The notes: generated by a model not told the origin, from the sequence alone. Shown: positions 52,256 through 61,926, counted from the stretch's first letter. The stretch: 64,000 nt of DNA from an uncultured Prevotellaceae bacterium (GCA_902769705.1 CACXPX010000011.1:36624-100623), one strand, 5' to 3'. A program made the numbers and translations.

Positions 52256-54622
52256 ATGGAATACACCGAGAGAATGAACGGCCTGCTCCATGAGGCCTAT
52301 TTATATGCCACAAACGGACGTTTTGAACTGTTTGTGCCCGAGCATTTGTTGTTGGCTTTCATGGGCGACGCCACATTCCGGGCGGCATTGATGGCTTGCC
52401 GCGTGGACGCAAATGGGCTTGAGCGTGAATTGAAAGCATATTTGGAAGAATTGGATACTGTTGCTGAAGAAGAGGATTACGAGCCCGACTTGTCGTTCCA
52501 GTTCGAGTACATGCGCACCTTAGCCGCGAATCATGCTATGTATGCCTCGCGCGAAACGATTGATGTCACTCATTTCGTGTATGCGATGATGGAGTTGAAA
52601 GAGTCTACGGCTGCTTTTTTGCTCAACAAATATCTTGGCGAAAATAAGACGATGTTCCTCTCCACGCTCATCTCGATGATATCTGATAATGAAGTGTTGG
52701 AACAAATTGATGACAACACAACACATAGCGACTCTTCTGATGAGACAGAAGAGGAGGACACAACGTGGAGAACCCTTGTGACGTGCATGAATGATACCGT
52801 TGACCAGCACAACCCGCTCATCGGACGCGAGCATGAACTGGAACGCACGATACAGGTGCTTTGCCGGAAAGACAAGAACAATCCGTTGCATGTGGGCGAG
52901 CCTGGCGTGGGAAAAACGGCGCTTGTCTATGGATTGGCGGCACGCATCGAGCATGGAGAAGTGCCCGAACGACTCGAGGGGAGCCGCATCTATCAGATGG
53001 ATATGGGCACTATGCTGGCAGGAACCCAGTTTCGTGGCGACTTCGAGAAACGCATCAAGCAGGTGATGGACGGTGTGGAGAAAGAAGGACACGCCATCGT
53101 CTATATCGACGAAATACACAACATGATTGGTGCAGGACGGACAGGCGACGGTGGTCCTGACGCCTCGAACATGCTAAAGCCCTATCTCGAGCGTGGAGAC
53201 ATCCGATTCATCGGCTCTACCACCTACGAAGAATTCAACCGCCACTTCGCCCGTCAGCGCGGCATAGTCCGCCGATTCCAACAAATCGATATTCCCGAAC
53301 CCAGCGTGGAAGACACCATCGAGATTCTGAAGGGATTGCGGCCGCAATACGAGTCGTTCCACAACGTGACCTATAGCGAAGACATCATCGAATATACCGT
53401 TCGCCAAAGTGCCCGACTCATCACCGACCGCCAACTGCCTGACAAGGCTATCGACTTGATTGACGAGGCTGGTGCTTACCTTGAAATGACAAGGGAAAAA
53501 GAAAATAAGAGGGAAGGCAACGGGGGGGCGAGCTTTGCTCGGGATGGAGAGGAAAGAGAAGAGAGAATAGAGGAAAAAGAAAAGGAGGCGCAACCTGTTA
53601 CTCGCTCACTCATCACCGACATCTTGGCGAAGGTTTGCAAGGTTGATGCTGCGGCTATGAAGGAAGAAGACAATTCGGCACTTGCCACCCTCCGCGATCG
53701 TATGCTGGCCAAAATCTACGGACAGACCGGAGCTGTGGACCAAGTGGTGGAAGCCATACAAATGGCCAAAGCAGGTCTGCTCGACGACGACAAGCCATTG
53801 GCTTCGCTGCTCTTCGTGGGTCCTACAGGCGTGGGAAAGACCGAAGTGGCGCGACAGTTGGCCAACGAACTGGGTGTGCAGCTGGTGAGATTCGACATGA
53901 GCGAATACACCGAACGACACGCCGTTGCCAAACTCATCGGTTCGCCTGCCGGATACGTGGGTTATGAAGACGGGGGACTCCTTACTGACGCCATTCGCAA
54001 GACGCCCAACTGCGTGTTGTTGCTCGACGAGATTGAAAAGGCTCACCAAGACATCTACAACATTCTGTTGCAAGTGATGGACTATGCGCGGCTTACCGAC
54101 AATCGCGGTCAAAAGGCCGACTTCCGCAACGTGGTGCTCATTATGACGTCTAATGCTGGAGCTCAATACGCCTCGCAAGCCAACATCGGATTCCAGTCGA
54201 AAGTGTCGCGAGGTGAAGCCATGATGGCGCAAGTAAAGAGAACGTTCAAGCCCGAATTCCTGAACCGCCTCTCGGGAACGGTGGTGTTCCGCGATATGGA
54301 CGAAGAGATGGCTTCGATGATTCTTGACAAGAAATTGCGCGAACTCGAGCAGAAACTCAAGGCGAAGAATGTGACCCTCACCCTCAACGACGAGGCTCGT
54401 GCCTACTTGCTCGAAAAAGGCTTTACACGCGAATATGGAGCCCGCGAGATGGACCGTGTTATCGGACACGACTTGAAGCCGCTGCTCATGCGCGAAATTC
54501 TTTTCGGCCAGTTGCAGAAAGGCGGAGAAGCCCAATTGTGTCTGACGGACGGAGAATTGGCTTTGACGAGCCAACCAGCATTGCCTGAAACGGACGTAAA
54601 GGAACTTCTTGAAACGATTTGA
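52256..54622 (+). CDS. clpA: ATP-dependent Clp protease ATP-binding subunit ClpA
   Basis: Unfoldase of ClpAP, 788 residues from the ATG at 52256. It has an N-terminal ClpS-binding domain to ~150, a first AAA+ module (Walker [11 protein letters not shown], Walker [11 protein letters not shown]), a linker and a second AAA+ module (Walker [12 protein letters not shown], Walker [11 protein letters not shown]). The ClpP-docking loop is represented by NIGFQSK (IGF). Between the modules, residues ~412-446 are highly charged ([24 protein letters not shown]), encoded by a purine-rich stretch that looks repeat-derived. Paired with clpS, it is a complete adaptor-unfoldase unit; no clpP is in the window. 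Confidence 0.95.
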   Translation: MEYTERMNGLLHEAYLYATNGRFELFVPEHLLLAFMGDATFRAALMACRVDANGLERELKAYLEELDTVAEEEDYEPDLSFQFEYMRTLAANHAMYASRETIDVTHFVYAMMELKESTAAFLLNKYLGENKTMFLSTLISMISDNEVLEQIDDNTTHSDSSDETEEEDTTWRTLVTCMNDTVDQHNPLIGREHELERTIQVLCRKDKNNPLHVGEPGVGKTALVYGLAARIEHGEVPERLEGSRIYQMDMGTMLAGTQFRGDFEKRIKQVMDGVEKEGHAIVYIDEIHNMIGAGRTGDGGPDASNMLKPYLERGDIRFIGSTTYEEFNRHFARQRGIVRRFQQIDIPEPSVEDTIEILKGLRPQYESFHNVTYSEDIIEYTVRQSARLITDRQLPDKAIDLIDEAGAYLEMTREKENKREGNGGASFARDGEEREERIEEKEKEAQPVTRSLITDILAKVCKVDAAAMKEEDNSALATLRDRMLAKIYGQTGAVDQVVEAIQMAKAGLLDDDKPLASLLFVGPTGVGKTEVARQLANELGVQLVRFDMSEYTERHAVAKLIGSPAGYVGYEDGGLLTDAIRKTPNCVLLLDEIEKAHQDIYNILLQVMDYARLTDNRGQKADFRNVVLIMTSNAGAQYASQANIGFQSKVSRGEAMMAQVKRTFKPEFLNRLSGTVVFRDMDEEMASMILDKKLRELEQKLKAKNVTLTLNDEARAYLLEKGFTREYGAREMDRVIGHDLKPLLMREILFGQLQKGGEAQLCLTDGELALTSQPALPETDVKELLETI

Positions 54623-54770
54623 CAACTGCTTTCAGCGGGCGTTCCATAGTATTTATTTTTATGAAAAATTGTGACAAATTCTTGTCAACTTTATCGGGCA
54701 ATCTAGAAAGAAAATGTGTAAAGAAAAATTACTTTCCCACTCTTTCCGCTTCACTTTTGGTTGGCTAATT

Positions 54771-55110
54771 TGTCATTTGTGGCTTCTGAGGGTGTCAGAT
54801 GTGGCATCTGACGCGCTCATTTGTGGCATTTAGCGCACTTAAAAGCCACAAGTGAGAGGCTTAAAGCATAGCTTTGACAACCCCAAAGCATAGCTTTTAT
54901 AAGCTGAAAAGATGTAAAGAAAACGGAAGTGGTTGGTTTCCAATGACTTCCAAAAACGCCAATTTTTGATCATTTTCGCACCAAATTCTTTTTCAGTTCA
55001 AAAAGATGGCCGTTTTTAGGGGTCAAATTTTAGAATTAAATTGACATTTTTCAATCGGTTGTCATCATCGGAAAACGGAGGAAACAATTCCTTTAGCCGG
55101 TCTTCTTCCA
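54771..55110 (+). repeat. Dispersed repeat A, copy 2
   Basis: Fills most of the 657-bp clpA-citD spacer, which has no gene. It matches the inverse of 30000-30375, best between 54838 and 54930. It holds two AAAGCATAGCTTT motifs, a TTTGTGGC/GCCACAA hairpin, and A/T-rich flanks. The remaining spacer (55111-55279) carries the citD promoter. Confidence 0.9.
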
Positions 55111-55174
55111 CAATCCGAACGATAGGGAAAGGTTGTAAAAATGCTTTCGCGTAGGAATAATTTTGCTATTTTTA

Positions 55175-55205
55175 TTTGTTGGTAATAAAAAAAGATGTAT
55201 ATTTG
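55175..55205 (+). promoter_or_regulatory. Promoter of the citrate lyase operon
   Basis: TTTG (55175-55178), a 19-bp spacer and TATATTTG (55198-55205) match both consensus elements. The leader to citD is about 65 nt and AT-rich. No regulator gene adjoins it. Confidence 0.82.
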
Positions 55206-55279
55206 CGGAGAAATACAAGAAATTGGGAAAAAGTAAATCTATTCACTATAAAAAATAACAAACCCACAAAGTAAATATC

Positions 55280-55561
55280 ATGGAAATGAAAGAAGCTATG
55301 GCTGGGACGCTTGAGTCTGGCGACATTCTTGTTCAGATTTCACCATCTGAGGAACCTGGCTTGCAAATTGAGTTGGAGAGCAGTGTGGCCTATCAGTTCG
55401 GCTCGCAAATCAAGAAAGTGATTGCCGAGACGCTGGAAGGTCTTGACATTTCGTCGGCGAAAGTGCGCGCAACGGACAAAGGTGCGTTGGACTGCACGAT
55501 TCGTGCCCGTGTGACGGCGGCTGCCGTGAGGTCTACGGGCAAGGACGTTTGGGGAAATTAA
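55280..55561 (+). CDS. citD: Citrate lyase acyl carrier protein (gamma subunit)
   Basis: Carries the phosphoribosyl-dephospho-CoA prosthetic group of citrate lyase. It has 93 residues. The attachment serine is in AGTLESGDILV (Ser13), and the conserved end KGALDCTIRARVTAA is present. It is first in the operon, with its own promoter, followed 48 bp later by citE across an AAGATTAAAGATG-type repeat. Confidence 0.95.
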   Translation: MEMKEAMAGTLESGDILVQISPSEEPGLQIELESSVAYQFGSQIKKVIAETLEGLDISSAKVRATDKGALDCTIRARVTAAAVRSTGKDVWGN

Positions 55562-55609
55562 AGATGAAAGATTAAAGATGAGAAATTAAAAAATTAACCT
55601 TAGACAGAT

Positions 55610-56500
55610 ATGCAGAGACTAAGAAGAACGATGATGTTTGTTCCGGGCAACAATCCCGGAATGATGCAAGACGCCTTCATCTATGGGCCAGACTCTATCA
55701 TGCTGGACTTGGAGGATTCGGTGACGATGGCAGAGAAAGATGCTGCGCGTCTGCTGGTTTACAATGCGCTCAGGACCATCGATTATGGTGATACGGAAAT
55801 GGTGGTGCGCATCAATCCGCTGAACACACCCTATGGAAAGAAAGATATAGAGGCTGTTGTGAAGGCTGGTGTCGACGTGATTCGTATGCCGAAGACGGAG
55901 ACGGCCGAGGAGGTGCGCGAGGTGGAACGCGAGATAGAAAAGGTGGAAACGGCTTTGGGCTGCGTGGGTCGCACGAAAATCATGGCGGCCATAGAGAGCG
56001 CGTTGGGCATTGTGAACGCCTACGACATTGCCGTAGCCTCGAAGCGCATGATGGGAATCGCACTTGGTGCTGAAGACTATTGTGCCAACCTGAAGACACA
56101 ACGCACACCGGGCGGAGCCGAACTGCTGTTGGCTCGCGAGACCATCGTGGTGGCTGCCCGTGCTGCTGGCATTGACGCGTTGGACACGGTGTATTCGAAC
56201 TTGAACGATATGGAGACCTTCCGCAAGGAGGTGGAACTGATTAAGACGCTGGGCTTCGATGGCAAGTCGATTATCAACCCGCGCCAGATACAGATTGTGA
56301 ACGAGGTGTTCGCCCCGAAGGAAAAAGAAATCGAAAAGGCCCGCACCATTCTTGCCGCCATCAAGGAAGCTGAGCGGCGCGGAAGCGGCGTGATAGCCGT
56401 AAACGGAAAGATGGTGGACCGCCCTGTGGTGATTCGCGCCCAGCGCACCATCGACTTGGCTATCGCATCGGGGATACTCACAGAGAGCGATTTAAATTAA
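55610..56500 (+). CDS. citE: Citrate lyase beta subunit
   Basis: Citryl-ACP lyase step, yielding oxaloacetate and acetyl-ACP. It has 296 residues. Features are RRTMMFVPGNNPGMMQDAF, DSIMLDLEDSV (metal-binding region), MAAIESALGIVNAYDIA and the ALGAEDYCANLKTQRTPGG stretch with the active-site Asp. It is the normal length. The downstream spacer (56501-56625) is made of AT repeats and element B, not a gene. Confidence 0.95.
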   Translation: MQRLRRTMMFVPGNNPGMMQDAFIYGPDSIMLDLEDSVTMAEKDAARLLVYNALRTIDYGDTEMVVRINPLNTPYGKKDIEAVVKAGVDVIRMPKTETAEEVREVEREIEKVETALGCVGRTKIMAAIESALGIVNAYDIAVASKRMMGIALGAEDYCANLKTQRTPGGAELLLARETIVVAARAAGIDALDTVYSNLNDMETFRKEVELIKTLGFDGKSIINPRQIQIVNEVFAPKEKEIEKARTILAAIKEAERRGSGVIAVNGKMVDRPVVIRAQRTIDLAIASGILTESDLN

Positions 56501-56614
56501 AGATTAAAGATTAAAGATTAAAAATTTAAAATTTAAGATTTAAGATTTAAGATGACCATTTACCGCTCGGCTTTGCCGCTTTTACCAAGGCGTCAGCCGA
56601 CTAAAAGAACTGAC
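56501..56614 (+). repeat. AAGATTAAAGATT tandem repeat and element B, copy 2
   Basis: 56501-56555 is a chain of AGATTAA and ATTTAAG units. 56562-56614 starts ACCGCTCGGCTTTGCCGCTT and ends CAGCCGACTAAAAGAACTGAC, a diverged copy of the element at 35385 and 63111. Confidence 0.75.
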
Positions 56615-56625
56615 AATTGAAGATT

Positions 56626-58161
56626 ATGAACTACGAAGAAAGAAAGACATATATAGCTGAGGCCGCCAAGCGCATGAACAAACGCGTGTATCAGGAGGAT
56701 GTGCGTTCGAAGAATGTGGCGCCCCGCACCAATGGGTTGACCAACTCGCACAAGGTGGTGACACTTGAGGAAGCCATCCGGCGTAGCGGACTTCAGAATG
56801 GTATGACCATCTCGTTCCACCACCATTTCCGCGCAGGAGACAAGGTGGTGAACATGGTGGTGGACAAGCTGGCCGAGATGGGGTTCAAGGACTTGCATCT
56901 GGCAGCTTCGAGCCTCATCGATGTGCATGAGCCGTTGATTGAGCATATCCGCAATGGTGTGATTACGCGAATCTCCACGAGCGGTCTGCGTGGCAAGTTG
57001 GCTCAGGAGATTTCACACGGATTGATGGAGGAGCCTGTGGTATTCCGTTCTCACGGCTCGCGTGGTAGCGCTATTGCGAGTGGCGAGTTGAAGATTGACG
57101 TGGCTTTCCTTGGTGCATCTTCGAGCGACCCGATGGGCAATGCGTGCGGCTATTCACGTTCGCCCAACGCCAAGAGCATCTGCGGTAGCATCGGTTATGC
57201 TCTGCCTGATGCCGAGTATGCTGACAAGGTGGTGATATTGACCGATGACTTGGTACCCTACCCCAACCGTCCGTCAGGCATCTCAGAGTTGGATGTGGAC
57301 TATGTGGTGGTGGTCGACTCGGTGGGCGATTCATCTAAAATCTCCTCGGGTGCCATTCGCGACACGAAGAACCCACGCGACATTCTGCTGGCCCAGCAGG
57401 CTGCACGCGTGATTATCGGCAGCGGTTATTTCAAAAATGGCTTCTCGATTCAGACAGGTTCGGGCGGAGCTTCGTTGGCGGCTGTGAAATACATCCGTCA
57501 GAGCATGATTGACCAAGGCATAAAGGCTTCGTTCGCGCTGGGCGGCATTACGGCCCACATGGTGAAGATGCACGAGGAAGGGCTGATTGAGCGCCTGATG
57601 GACGTGCAGTCGTTTGACAAGGTGGCTGCAGAGTCGCTTCGCGACGACCGCATGCATAAGGAGATTTCATCCATAGAATATGCGAGCGCCGACGAACCAG
57701 GCTCGGCAACCCACTTCCTGGACATTGTTATTCTGTCGGCTTTGGAAGTTGACGTGAACTTCAACGTGAACGTGCTGGTGGGAAGCGATGGAATCATCCG
57801 CGGAGCCATAGGCGGCCATCCCGACACAGCTGCCGACTCGTCGCTGTCCATCATCGTTTGTCCGTTGCTGCGTGGCAGAATTCCTTGCGTGGTAGACGAG
57901 GTAACCACGCTCATCACGCCGGGTAGCTCTGTTGACGTTGTTGTGACGGAATATGGAATAGCCGTGAATCCCCGTCGTCCTGAAATCAGGGAGCGTCTGG
58001 AGCATGCAGGACTGCCCGTTGTGGACATCCATTGGCTCAAAGAGCGCGCAGAAGGAATCATCGGAAAGGCTGCCCCGCTGCCATTTGGCGACAAGGTGGT
58101 GGGTGTGGTGTTGAACCGCGACGGTAGTGTGCAGGATGTGATACGAAATATTAAGGATTAA
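56626..58161 (+). CDS. citF: Citrate lyase alpha subunit
   Basis: Acetyl-ACP:citrate ACP transferase, 511 residues from the ATG at 56626 (MNYEERKTYIAEAAKRM); a TTG three codons upstream is less likely. Family stretches are NGMTISFHHHFRAGDKV, FRSHGSRGSAIASGEL, CGSIGYALPDAEYAD, and the C-terminal DVVVTEYGIAVNPRRPEI, typical of CoA-transferase-like CitF. The order citD-citE-citF matches known citrate lyase operons. Confidence 0.95.
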   Translation: MNYEERKTYIAEAAKRMNKRVYQEDVRSKNVAPRTNGLTNSHKVVTLEEAIRRSGLQNGMTISFHHHFRAGDKVVNMVVDKLAEMGFKDLHLAASSLIDVHEPLIEHIRNGVITRISTSGLRGKLAQEISHGLMEEPVVFRSHGSRGSAIASGELKIDVAFLGASSSDPMGNACGYSRSPNAKSICGSIGYALPDAEYADKVVILTDDLVPYPNRPSGISELDVDYVVVVDSVGDSSKISSGAIRDTKNPRDILLAQQAARVIIGSGYFKNGFSIQTGSGGASLAAVKYIRQSMIDQGIKASFALGGITAHMVKMHEEGLIERLMDVQSFDKVAAESLRDDRMHKEISSIEYASADEPGSATHFLDIVILSALEVDVNFNVNVLVGSDGIIRGAIGGHPDTAADSSLSIIVCPLLRGRIPCVVDEVTTLITPGSSVDVVVTEYGIAVNPRRPEIRERLEHAGLPVVDIHWLKERAEGIIGKAAPLPFGDKVVGVVLNRDGSVQDVIRNIKD

Positions 58162-58280
58162 AGCCCCCTCCAACCTCCCCCAAAAGGGGAAGGCTACCGA
58201 AACCACTCCGAATGTTGAGGTTTTTAAATCTCCCCTCCCTACTTGGGGAGGGGTTGGGGGTGAGGCTAAAAAATATAAAT
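58162..58280. repeat. CTCCCC...GGGGAG palindromic intergenic element
   Basis: CCCCCTCCAACCTCCCCC and a second module CTCCCCTCCCTACTTGGGGAGGGG form strong hairpins between citF and citX. A related CTTCCCCAAAGGGAAG / CCTCCCTAAACAGGGAGG pair occurs near 63795-63835. Confidence 0.75.
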
Positions 58281-58790
58281 ATGCAGATAACACTCGAAGA
58301 GTTGTTGAAGAGCCGTGATGAGCGGCACGCTCACCAGATGGAACTGCTGAAGGAGCACGAAGGCTTGACGCTGGTGTGCCTGACGGTGGTGATGCCTGGC
58401 AGCGTGAAGCGCAATGTGCAGTCGTTGGTGGCTGCGCACGCTGGTGTTGACGCGTTGCGTGAGCGTTTTGCCGGCGAGACGGTGGCTTTAGAGGAACGCG
58501 ACTTAGACACTGGCTACGAGGCTTATCTGCTGACGCGCCTGTCGCCTTTGGAGGCAAAAGAGCGGGCGTGCGAGATTGAAGAGACGCACATGCTGGGAAG
58601 GCTGTTCGACATCGATGTGATAGATGCTTCGGGCTGTCCGCTTCCACGTTCGGTAGTGGGGCGAGGAGAGCGCCGCTGTCTGGTTTGTGATGGCGAGGCA
58701 CGCTATTGCATGCGCAACCATTCGCATTCGTTGGACGAGCTGCAGGCTCGCATCAACTCGATGATTGACGCCTATGTACAACGAATATGA
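58281..58790 (+). CDS. citX: Apo-citrate lyase phosphoribosyl-dephospho-CoA transferase
   Basis: Attaches the prosthetic group to CitD. It has 169 residues from the ATG at 58281 (MQITLEELLKSRDERHAHQM). It has the VMPGSVKRNVQS region, LFDIDVIDASG and the cysteine motif RRCLVCDGEARYCMRNHSHS common to CitX. An open frame extends further upstream only through the repeat element. Its end overlaps the next gene by 17 bp. Confidence 0.93.
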   Translation: MQITLEELLKSRDERHAHQMELLKEHEGLTLVCLTVVMPGSVKRNVQSLVAAHAGVDALRERFAGETVALEERDLDTGYEAYLLTRLSPLEAKERACEIEETHMLGRLFDIDVIDASGCPLPRSVVGRGERRCLVCDGEARYCMRNHSHSLDELQARINSMIDAYVQRI

Positions 58791-60504
58791 GATTCGCCCG
58801 CTCCCACTCTCGGTCCCCGCTTGGCGTTCCAGAGTGGAAGCCTTTTTACAGGCCAACGGCTTGCGGCTCGAGGAGGTGGACTACTATGCTGGCGTGTTCA
58901 AACATGGCAGCGACGAGGAAATCTTGGCGGGCGGCGGTCTGAAGGGCGATGTCATCAAGTGTGTGGCTGTGGGGAAGGACTTGCGCGAAGAAGGATTCAG
59001 CAGTAGGCTGGTGTCCCATTTGCTGAGCGAGGCTTCCACAGCAGGGTTCTCATCGGTGAAGGTTTTCACAAAGGCCGAGAATGAACACGTTTTCGCCGAC
59101 ATGGGTTTCAAGACAATTGCCTGTGGCGGCAAGGCGATTCTGATGGAACGTGGGGAGGGGCTGGAAAAGCTGAAAGCCAAATATGAAAGGCTGAAGGCTG
59201 AAGCCGGGAGCGGCGCCACGGGCTGCATCGTGATGAATGCGAACCCTTTCACGCGCGGACACCAATATCTCATCGAACAGGCGGCAAGACGCTGCACAAG
59301 GTTGTTCGTCATTGCTGTTGGCGAGGATTGCTCGCAGTTCAGTTACGCTGAGCGTGTGGAGATGATTCGCGCTGGCGCAGCCCATTTGGAAAACGTCTCG
59401 GTGATCGAGGGAAGCAGTTATGTGGTTTCGGCCACTACGTTCCCCACCTATTTCCTGAAGTCGCGCGATGAAGGAACTGACACGCAGATATGCTTGGACC
59501 TCGACTTGTTTGCACGTCACATCGCTCCATCGTTGGGCGTTGAAGTCCGCTTTGTGGGCAGTGAGCCGTTTGACGCGTTGACCCATCGTTATAACGAACT
59601 GATGGCGCAAGAGTTGCCAAAGCGTGGAATCCGCGTGGAGGAAGTGGAGCGGCTGGAAGACATCAGCGCTTCGCTGGTGCGCCGCAGACTGGCTGAAGGC
59701 GATTTCTCGGGTGCGGCAAGCCTGGTACCCCGTTCCACCTATCCTTATCTGCTTGGATGGCTGGCCACTTCAGCGTTGGAACGCGAACTCGACCTCACAC
59801 CGAAGCCTGGGCTGGTGGACCGCTACGACAATGGCGCCCATCGCGACATGGATTACAACACGATGAAACGCAGCATCAGCGCCTTGCGACCCTTCTTCAT
59901 GCAGATGGCTGTCCTGGCCGCTGATGGCTTGGAAATCTCGCGATTGCAGGAAATGGGACGCAACGCCGAAAAGGCGATGCTACAGGCCACGGGGAACGTC
60001 AACACCCACCGCGGCGCCTTGTTTGCCTTGGGCTTGTCGGTGGCTGTGGCTTCGTTCCTGCTCCATCGTGACAGACGGCTGAATGCTGAAGAGTTGCGGA
60101 AAGAGATATCTGCCACGGCAAAACGGTTTCCCATGGCTGAAGGAACTCACGGCAGCGTAGTGAGGACCCGCCACGGCGCGGGAGGCGCATTGGCTGCGGC
60201 ACAAGAGGCTTGGCCACTGTTGTTTGCCGACTGGCTACCCTTCTATCGTGAACACAAAGACGATGCCTACGGCCTGCACAAAACGCTGCTGAGAATCATG
60301 GCCGCATTAGACGACACCAACATCCTCTATCGGGGTGGAGCCGAGGCGGCTGAGCGTGTGAAAGAGGAGGCGCAAAGGCTGTTGGCCGACTTCTCGGAAT
60401 ATGGGCTCAAGCGGCTGAACGCCTCGCTCGTGAGCACGAACATATCCCCCGGCGGCAGTGCCGACATGCTGGCTTTGGTGCTCTTCTTCGACGCTGTTTG
60501 CTGA
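58774..60504 (+). CDS. citC-citG: Citrate lyase ligase fused to triphosphoribosyl-dephospho-CoA synthase (CitC-CitG)
   Basis: 576 residues joining two cit functions. Residues ~1-320 are CitC: an N-terminal GNAT-like domain (KCVAVGKDLREEGFSSRLV) and a nucleotidyltransferase with NANPFTRGHQYLIEQA (HIGH-type TxxH) and EDISASLVRRRL. CitC acetylates the CitD prosthetic thiol. Residues ~325-576 are CitG, with LDLTPKPGLVDRYDNGAHRD, GNVNTHRGALFALGLSVA and NTNISPGGSADMLALV-like endings; CitG builds the prosthetic-group precursor. The start ATG at 58774 (MYNEYEIRPLPL) overlaps citX. CitG is more often fused to CitX; fusion to CitC is the unusual point. Confidence 0.92.
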   Translation: MYNEYEIRPLPLSVPAWRSRVEAFLQANGLRLEEVDYYAGVFKHGSDEEILAGGGLKGDVIKCVAVGKDLREEGFSSRLVSHLLSEASTAGFSSVKVFTKAENEHVFADMGFKTIACGGKAILMERGEGLEKLKAKYERLKAEAGSGATGCIVMNANPFTRGHQYLIEQAARRCTRLFVIAVGEDCSQFSYAERVEMIRAGAAHLENVSVIEGSSYVVSATTFPTYFLKSRDEGTDTQICLDLDLFARHIAPSLGVEVRFVGSEPFDALTHRYNELMAQELPKRGIRVEEVERLEDISASLVRRRLAEGDFSGAASLVPRSTYPYLLGWLATSALERELDLTPKPGLVDRYDNGAHRDMDYNTMKRSISALRPFFMQMAVLAADGLEISRLQEMGRNAEKAMLQATGNVNTHRGALFALGLSVAVASFLLHRDRRLNAEELRKEISATAKRFPMAEGTHGSVVRTRHGAGGALAAAQEAWPLLFADWLPFYREHKDDAYGLHKTLLRIMAALDDTNILYRGGAEAAERVKEEAQRLLADFSEYGLKRLNASLVSTNISPGGSADMLALVLFFDAVC

Positions 60505-60554
60505 GCATCACACATACTGAACATCATCATTAAACATCATAAAACAACAAAAAC

Positions 60555-61766
60555 ATGAAAGAAAAAATTCAAATGACCACGCCTCTCGTTGAGATGGATG
60601 GCGACGAGATGACCCGCATCTTGTGGAAGATGATTAAAGACGAACTGATTCTTCCGTTCGTTGACTTGAAGACCGAATACTACGACCTCGGGCTGGTGAA
60701 GCGCGATGAGACTCGCGACCAGATTACCATCGACTCGGCTGAGGCCACCAAGAAGTATGGCGTTGCCGTGAAGTGTGCAACCATCACACCTAACGCACAG
60801 CGCATGACGGAATACAACCTCCACGAGATGTGGAAGTCGCCCAACGGCACCATCCGCTCCATTCTCGACGGCACGGTCTTCCGCACACCCATCACCATCC
60901 CCAGCATCAAGCCCGCGGTGCGCAATTGGCAGCAGCCCATCACTATCGCACGTCACGCCTATGGCGATGTCTACAAGAGTGTCGAGCTGCGCGTTGATGA
61001 GCCCGGCGTTGCCAAGTTGGTGTTCGATGGCGAGAGTGGCGCACACCAAGAAGTGGTCATCCACAATTTCAAGGGCGCTGGCGTGATACAAGGCATGCAC
61101 AATGTCGACAAGTCCATCCGCTCCTTCGCACACTCGTGCTTCAAGTTTGCTCTTGACATCAACCAGAGCGTGTGGTTCTCTACCAAGGACACCATCTCCA
61201 AGAAGTACGACGCTCAGTTCCGCGTCATCTTCGACGAGGTGTTCCAAGAGTACAAAGACGAGTTCGAGCGCCGTGGATTGGAGTATTTCTACACCCTCAT
61301 CGACGATGCTGTGGCACGCGTTATACGTTCTAAGGGCGGCTTCATCTGGGCTTGCAAGAACTACGACGGCGACGTGATGAGCGACATGGTTTCCACTGCT
61401 TTCGGCTCGCTCGCCATGATGACTTCCGTGCTCGTCTCACCCGAGGGCAACTACGAGTACGAGGCTGCTCACGGCACCGTGACCCGCCACTACTACAAAT
61501 ACCTCGCTGGTGAAGAGACGTCAACCAACCCCATGGCCACCATCTTCGCATGGAGCGGAGCGCTGCGCAAACGTGGCGAGAAGGACGGCAACGAGGCCCT
61601 GCAGAACTTCGGCGACCAGCTCGAGGCTGCCTGCTTCGACACGCTCAACGAGGGCATCTGCACTAAAGACCTCGTCAACCTCATGGAGGGTATCACCCCC
61701 ACGGCTGTCAACTCGGCAGGCTTCATCGCCGCCATTCGCGAGCGTCTGGAGAAGCGTCTGGCTTAA
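60555..61766 (+). CDS. icd: NADP-dependent isocitrate dehydrogenase
   Basis: Oxidatively decarboxylates isocitrate to 2-oxoglutarate. It has 403 residues and is of the eukaryote-like homodimeric class (LVEMDGDEMTRILWKMIKDE, GTVFRTPITIPSIKPAVRNW, NQSVWFSTKDTISKKYDAQF, ACKNYDGDVMSDMV, EAAHGTVTRHYYKYLAGEET). It lies 50 bp after the CitC-CitG gene, so it may share the operon. It ends at a terminator. Its product, 2-oxoglutarate, is the carbon acceptor of the GS-GOGAT genes earlier in the window. Confidence 0.95.
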   Translation: MKEKIQMTTPLVEMDGDEMTRILWKMIKDELILPFVDLKTEYYDLGLVKRDETRDQITIDSAEATKKYGVAVKCATITPNAQRMTEYNLHEMWKSPNGTIRSILDGTVFRTPITIPSIKPAVRNWQQPITIARHAYGDVYKSVELRVDEPGVAKLVFDGESGAHQEVVIHNFKGAGVIQGMHNVDKSIRSFAHSCFKFALDINQSVWFSTKDTISKKYDAQFRVIFDEVFQEYKDEFERRGLEYFYTLIDDAVARVIRSKGGFIWACKNYDGDVMSDMVSTAFGSLAMMTSVLVSPEGNYEYEAAHGTVTRHYYKYLAGEETSTNPMATIFAWSGALRKRGEKDGNEALQNFGDQLEAACFDTLNEGICTKDLVNLMEGITPTAVNSAGFIAAIRERLEKRLA

Positions 61767-61793
61767 CACTTGCCACTCACCAAACCCAAAACT

Positions 61794-61827
61794 ACGGAAG
61801 TTGCTCATGCGGCAGCTTCCGTTTTTC
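61794..61827 (+). terminator. Terminator after icd
   Basis: ACGGAAG (61794-61800) pairs with CTTCCGT (61816-61822), with added pairing in TTGC/GGCAG, followed by TTTT. It closes the cit-icd operon. Confidence 0.85.
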
Positions 61828-61918
61828 ATGCACCGCCCCCAACACCCAAAAAGATTGTTTCCATCCGTCTCATCAATAAAAATGTGAATATAGGGAACGG
61901 AATGTGTGGAAAAAACGT

Positions 61919-61926
61919 TAACTTTG
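61919..61926 (+). promoter_or_regulatory. -7 box (TAACTTTG) of the pdxK-like gene
   Basis: TAACTTTGCAG lies 51 bp before the ATG at 61977 and matches TAnnTTTG. The -33 region has no clear TTTG. Confidence 0.5.
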
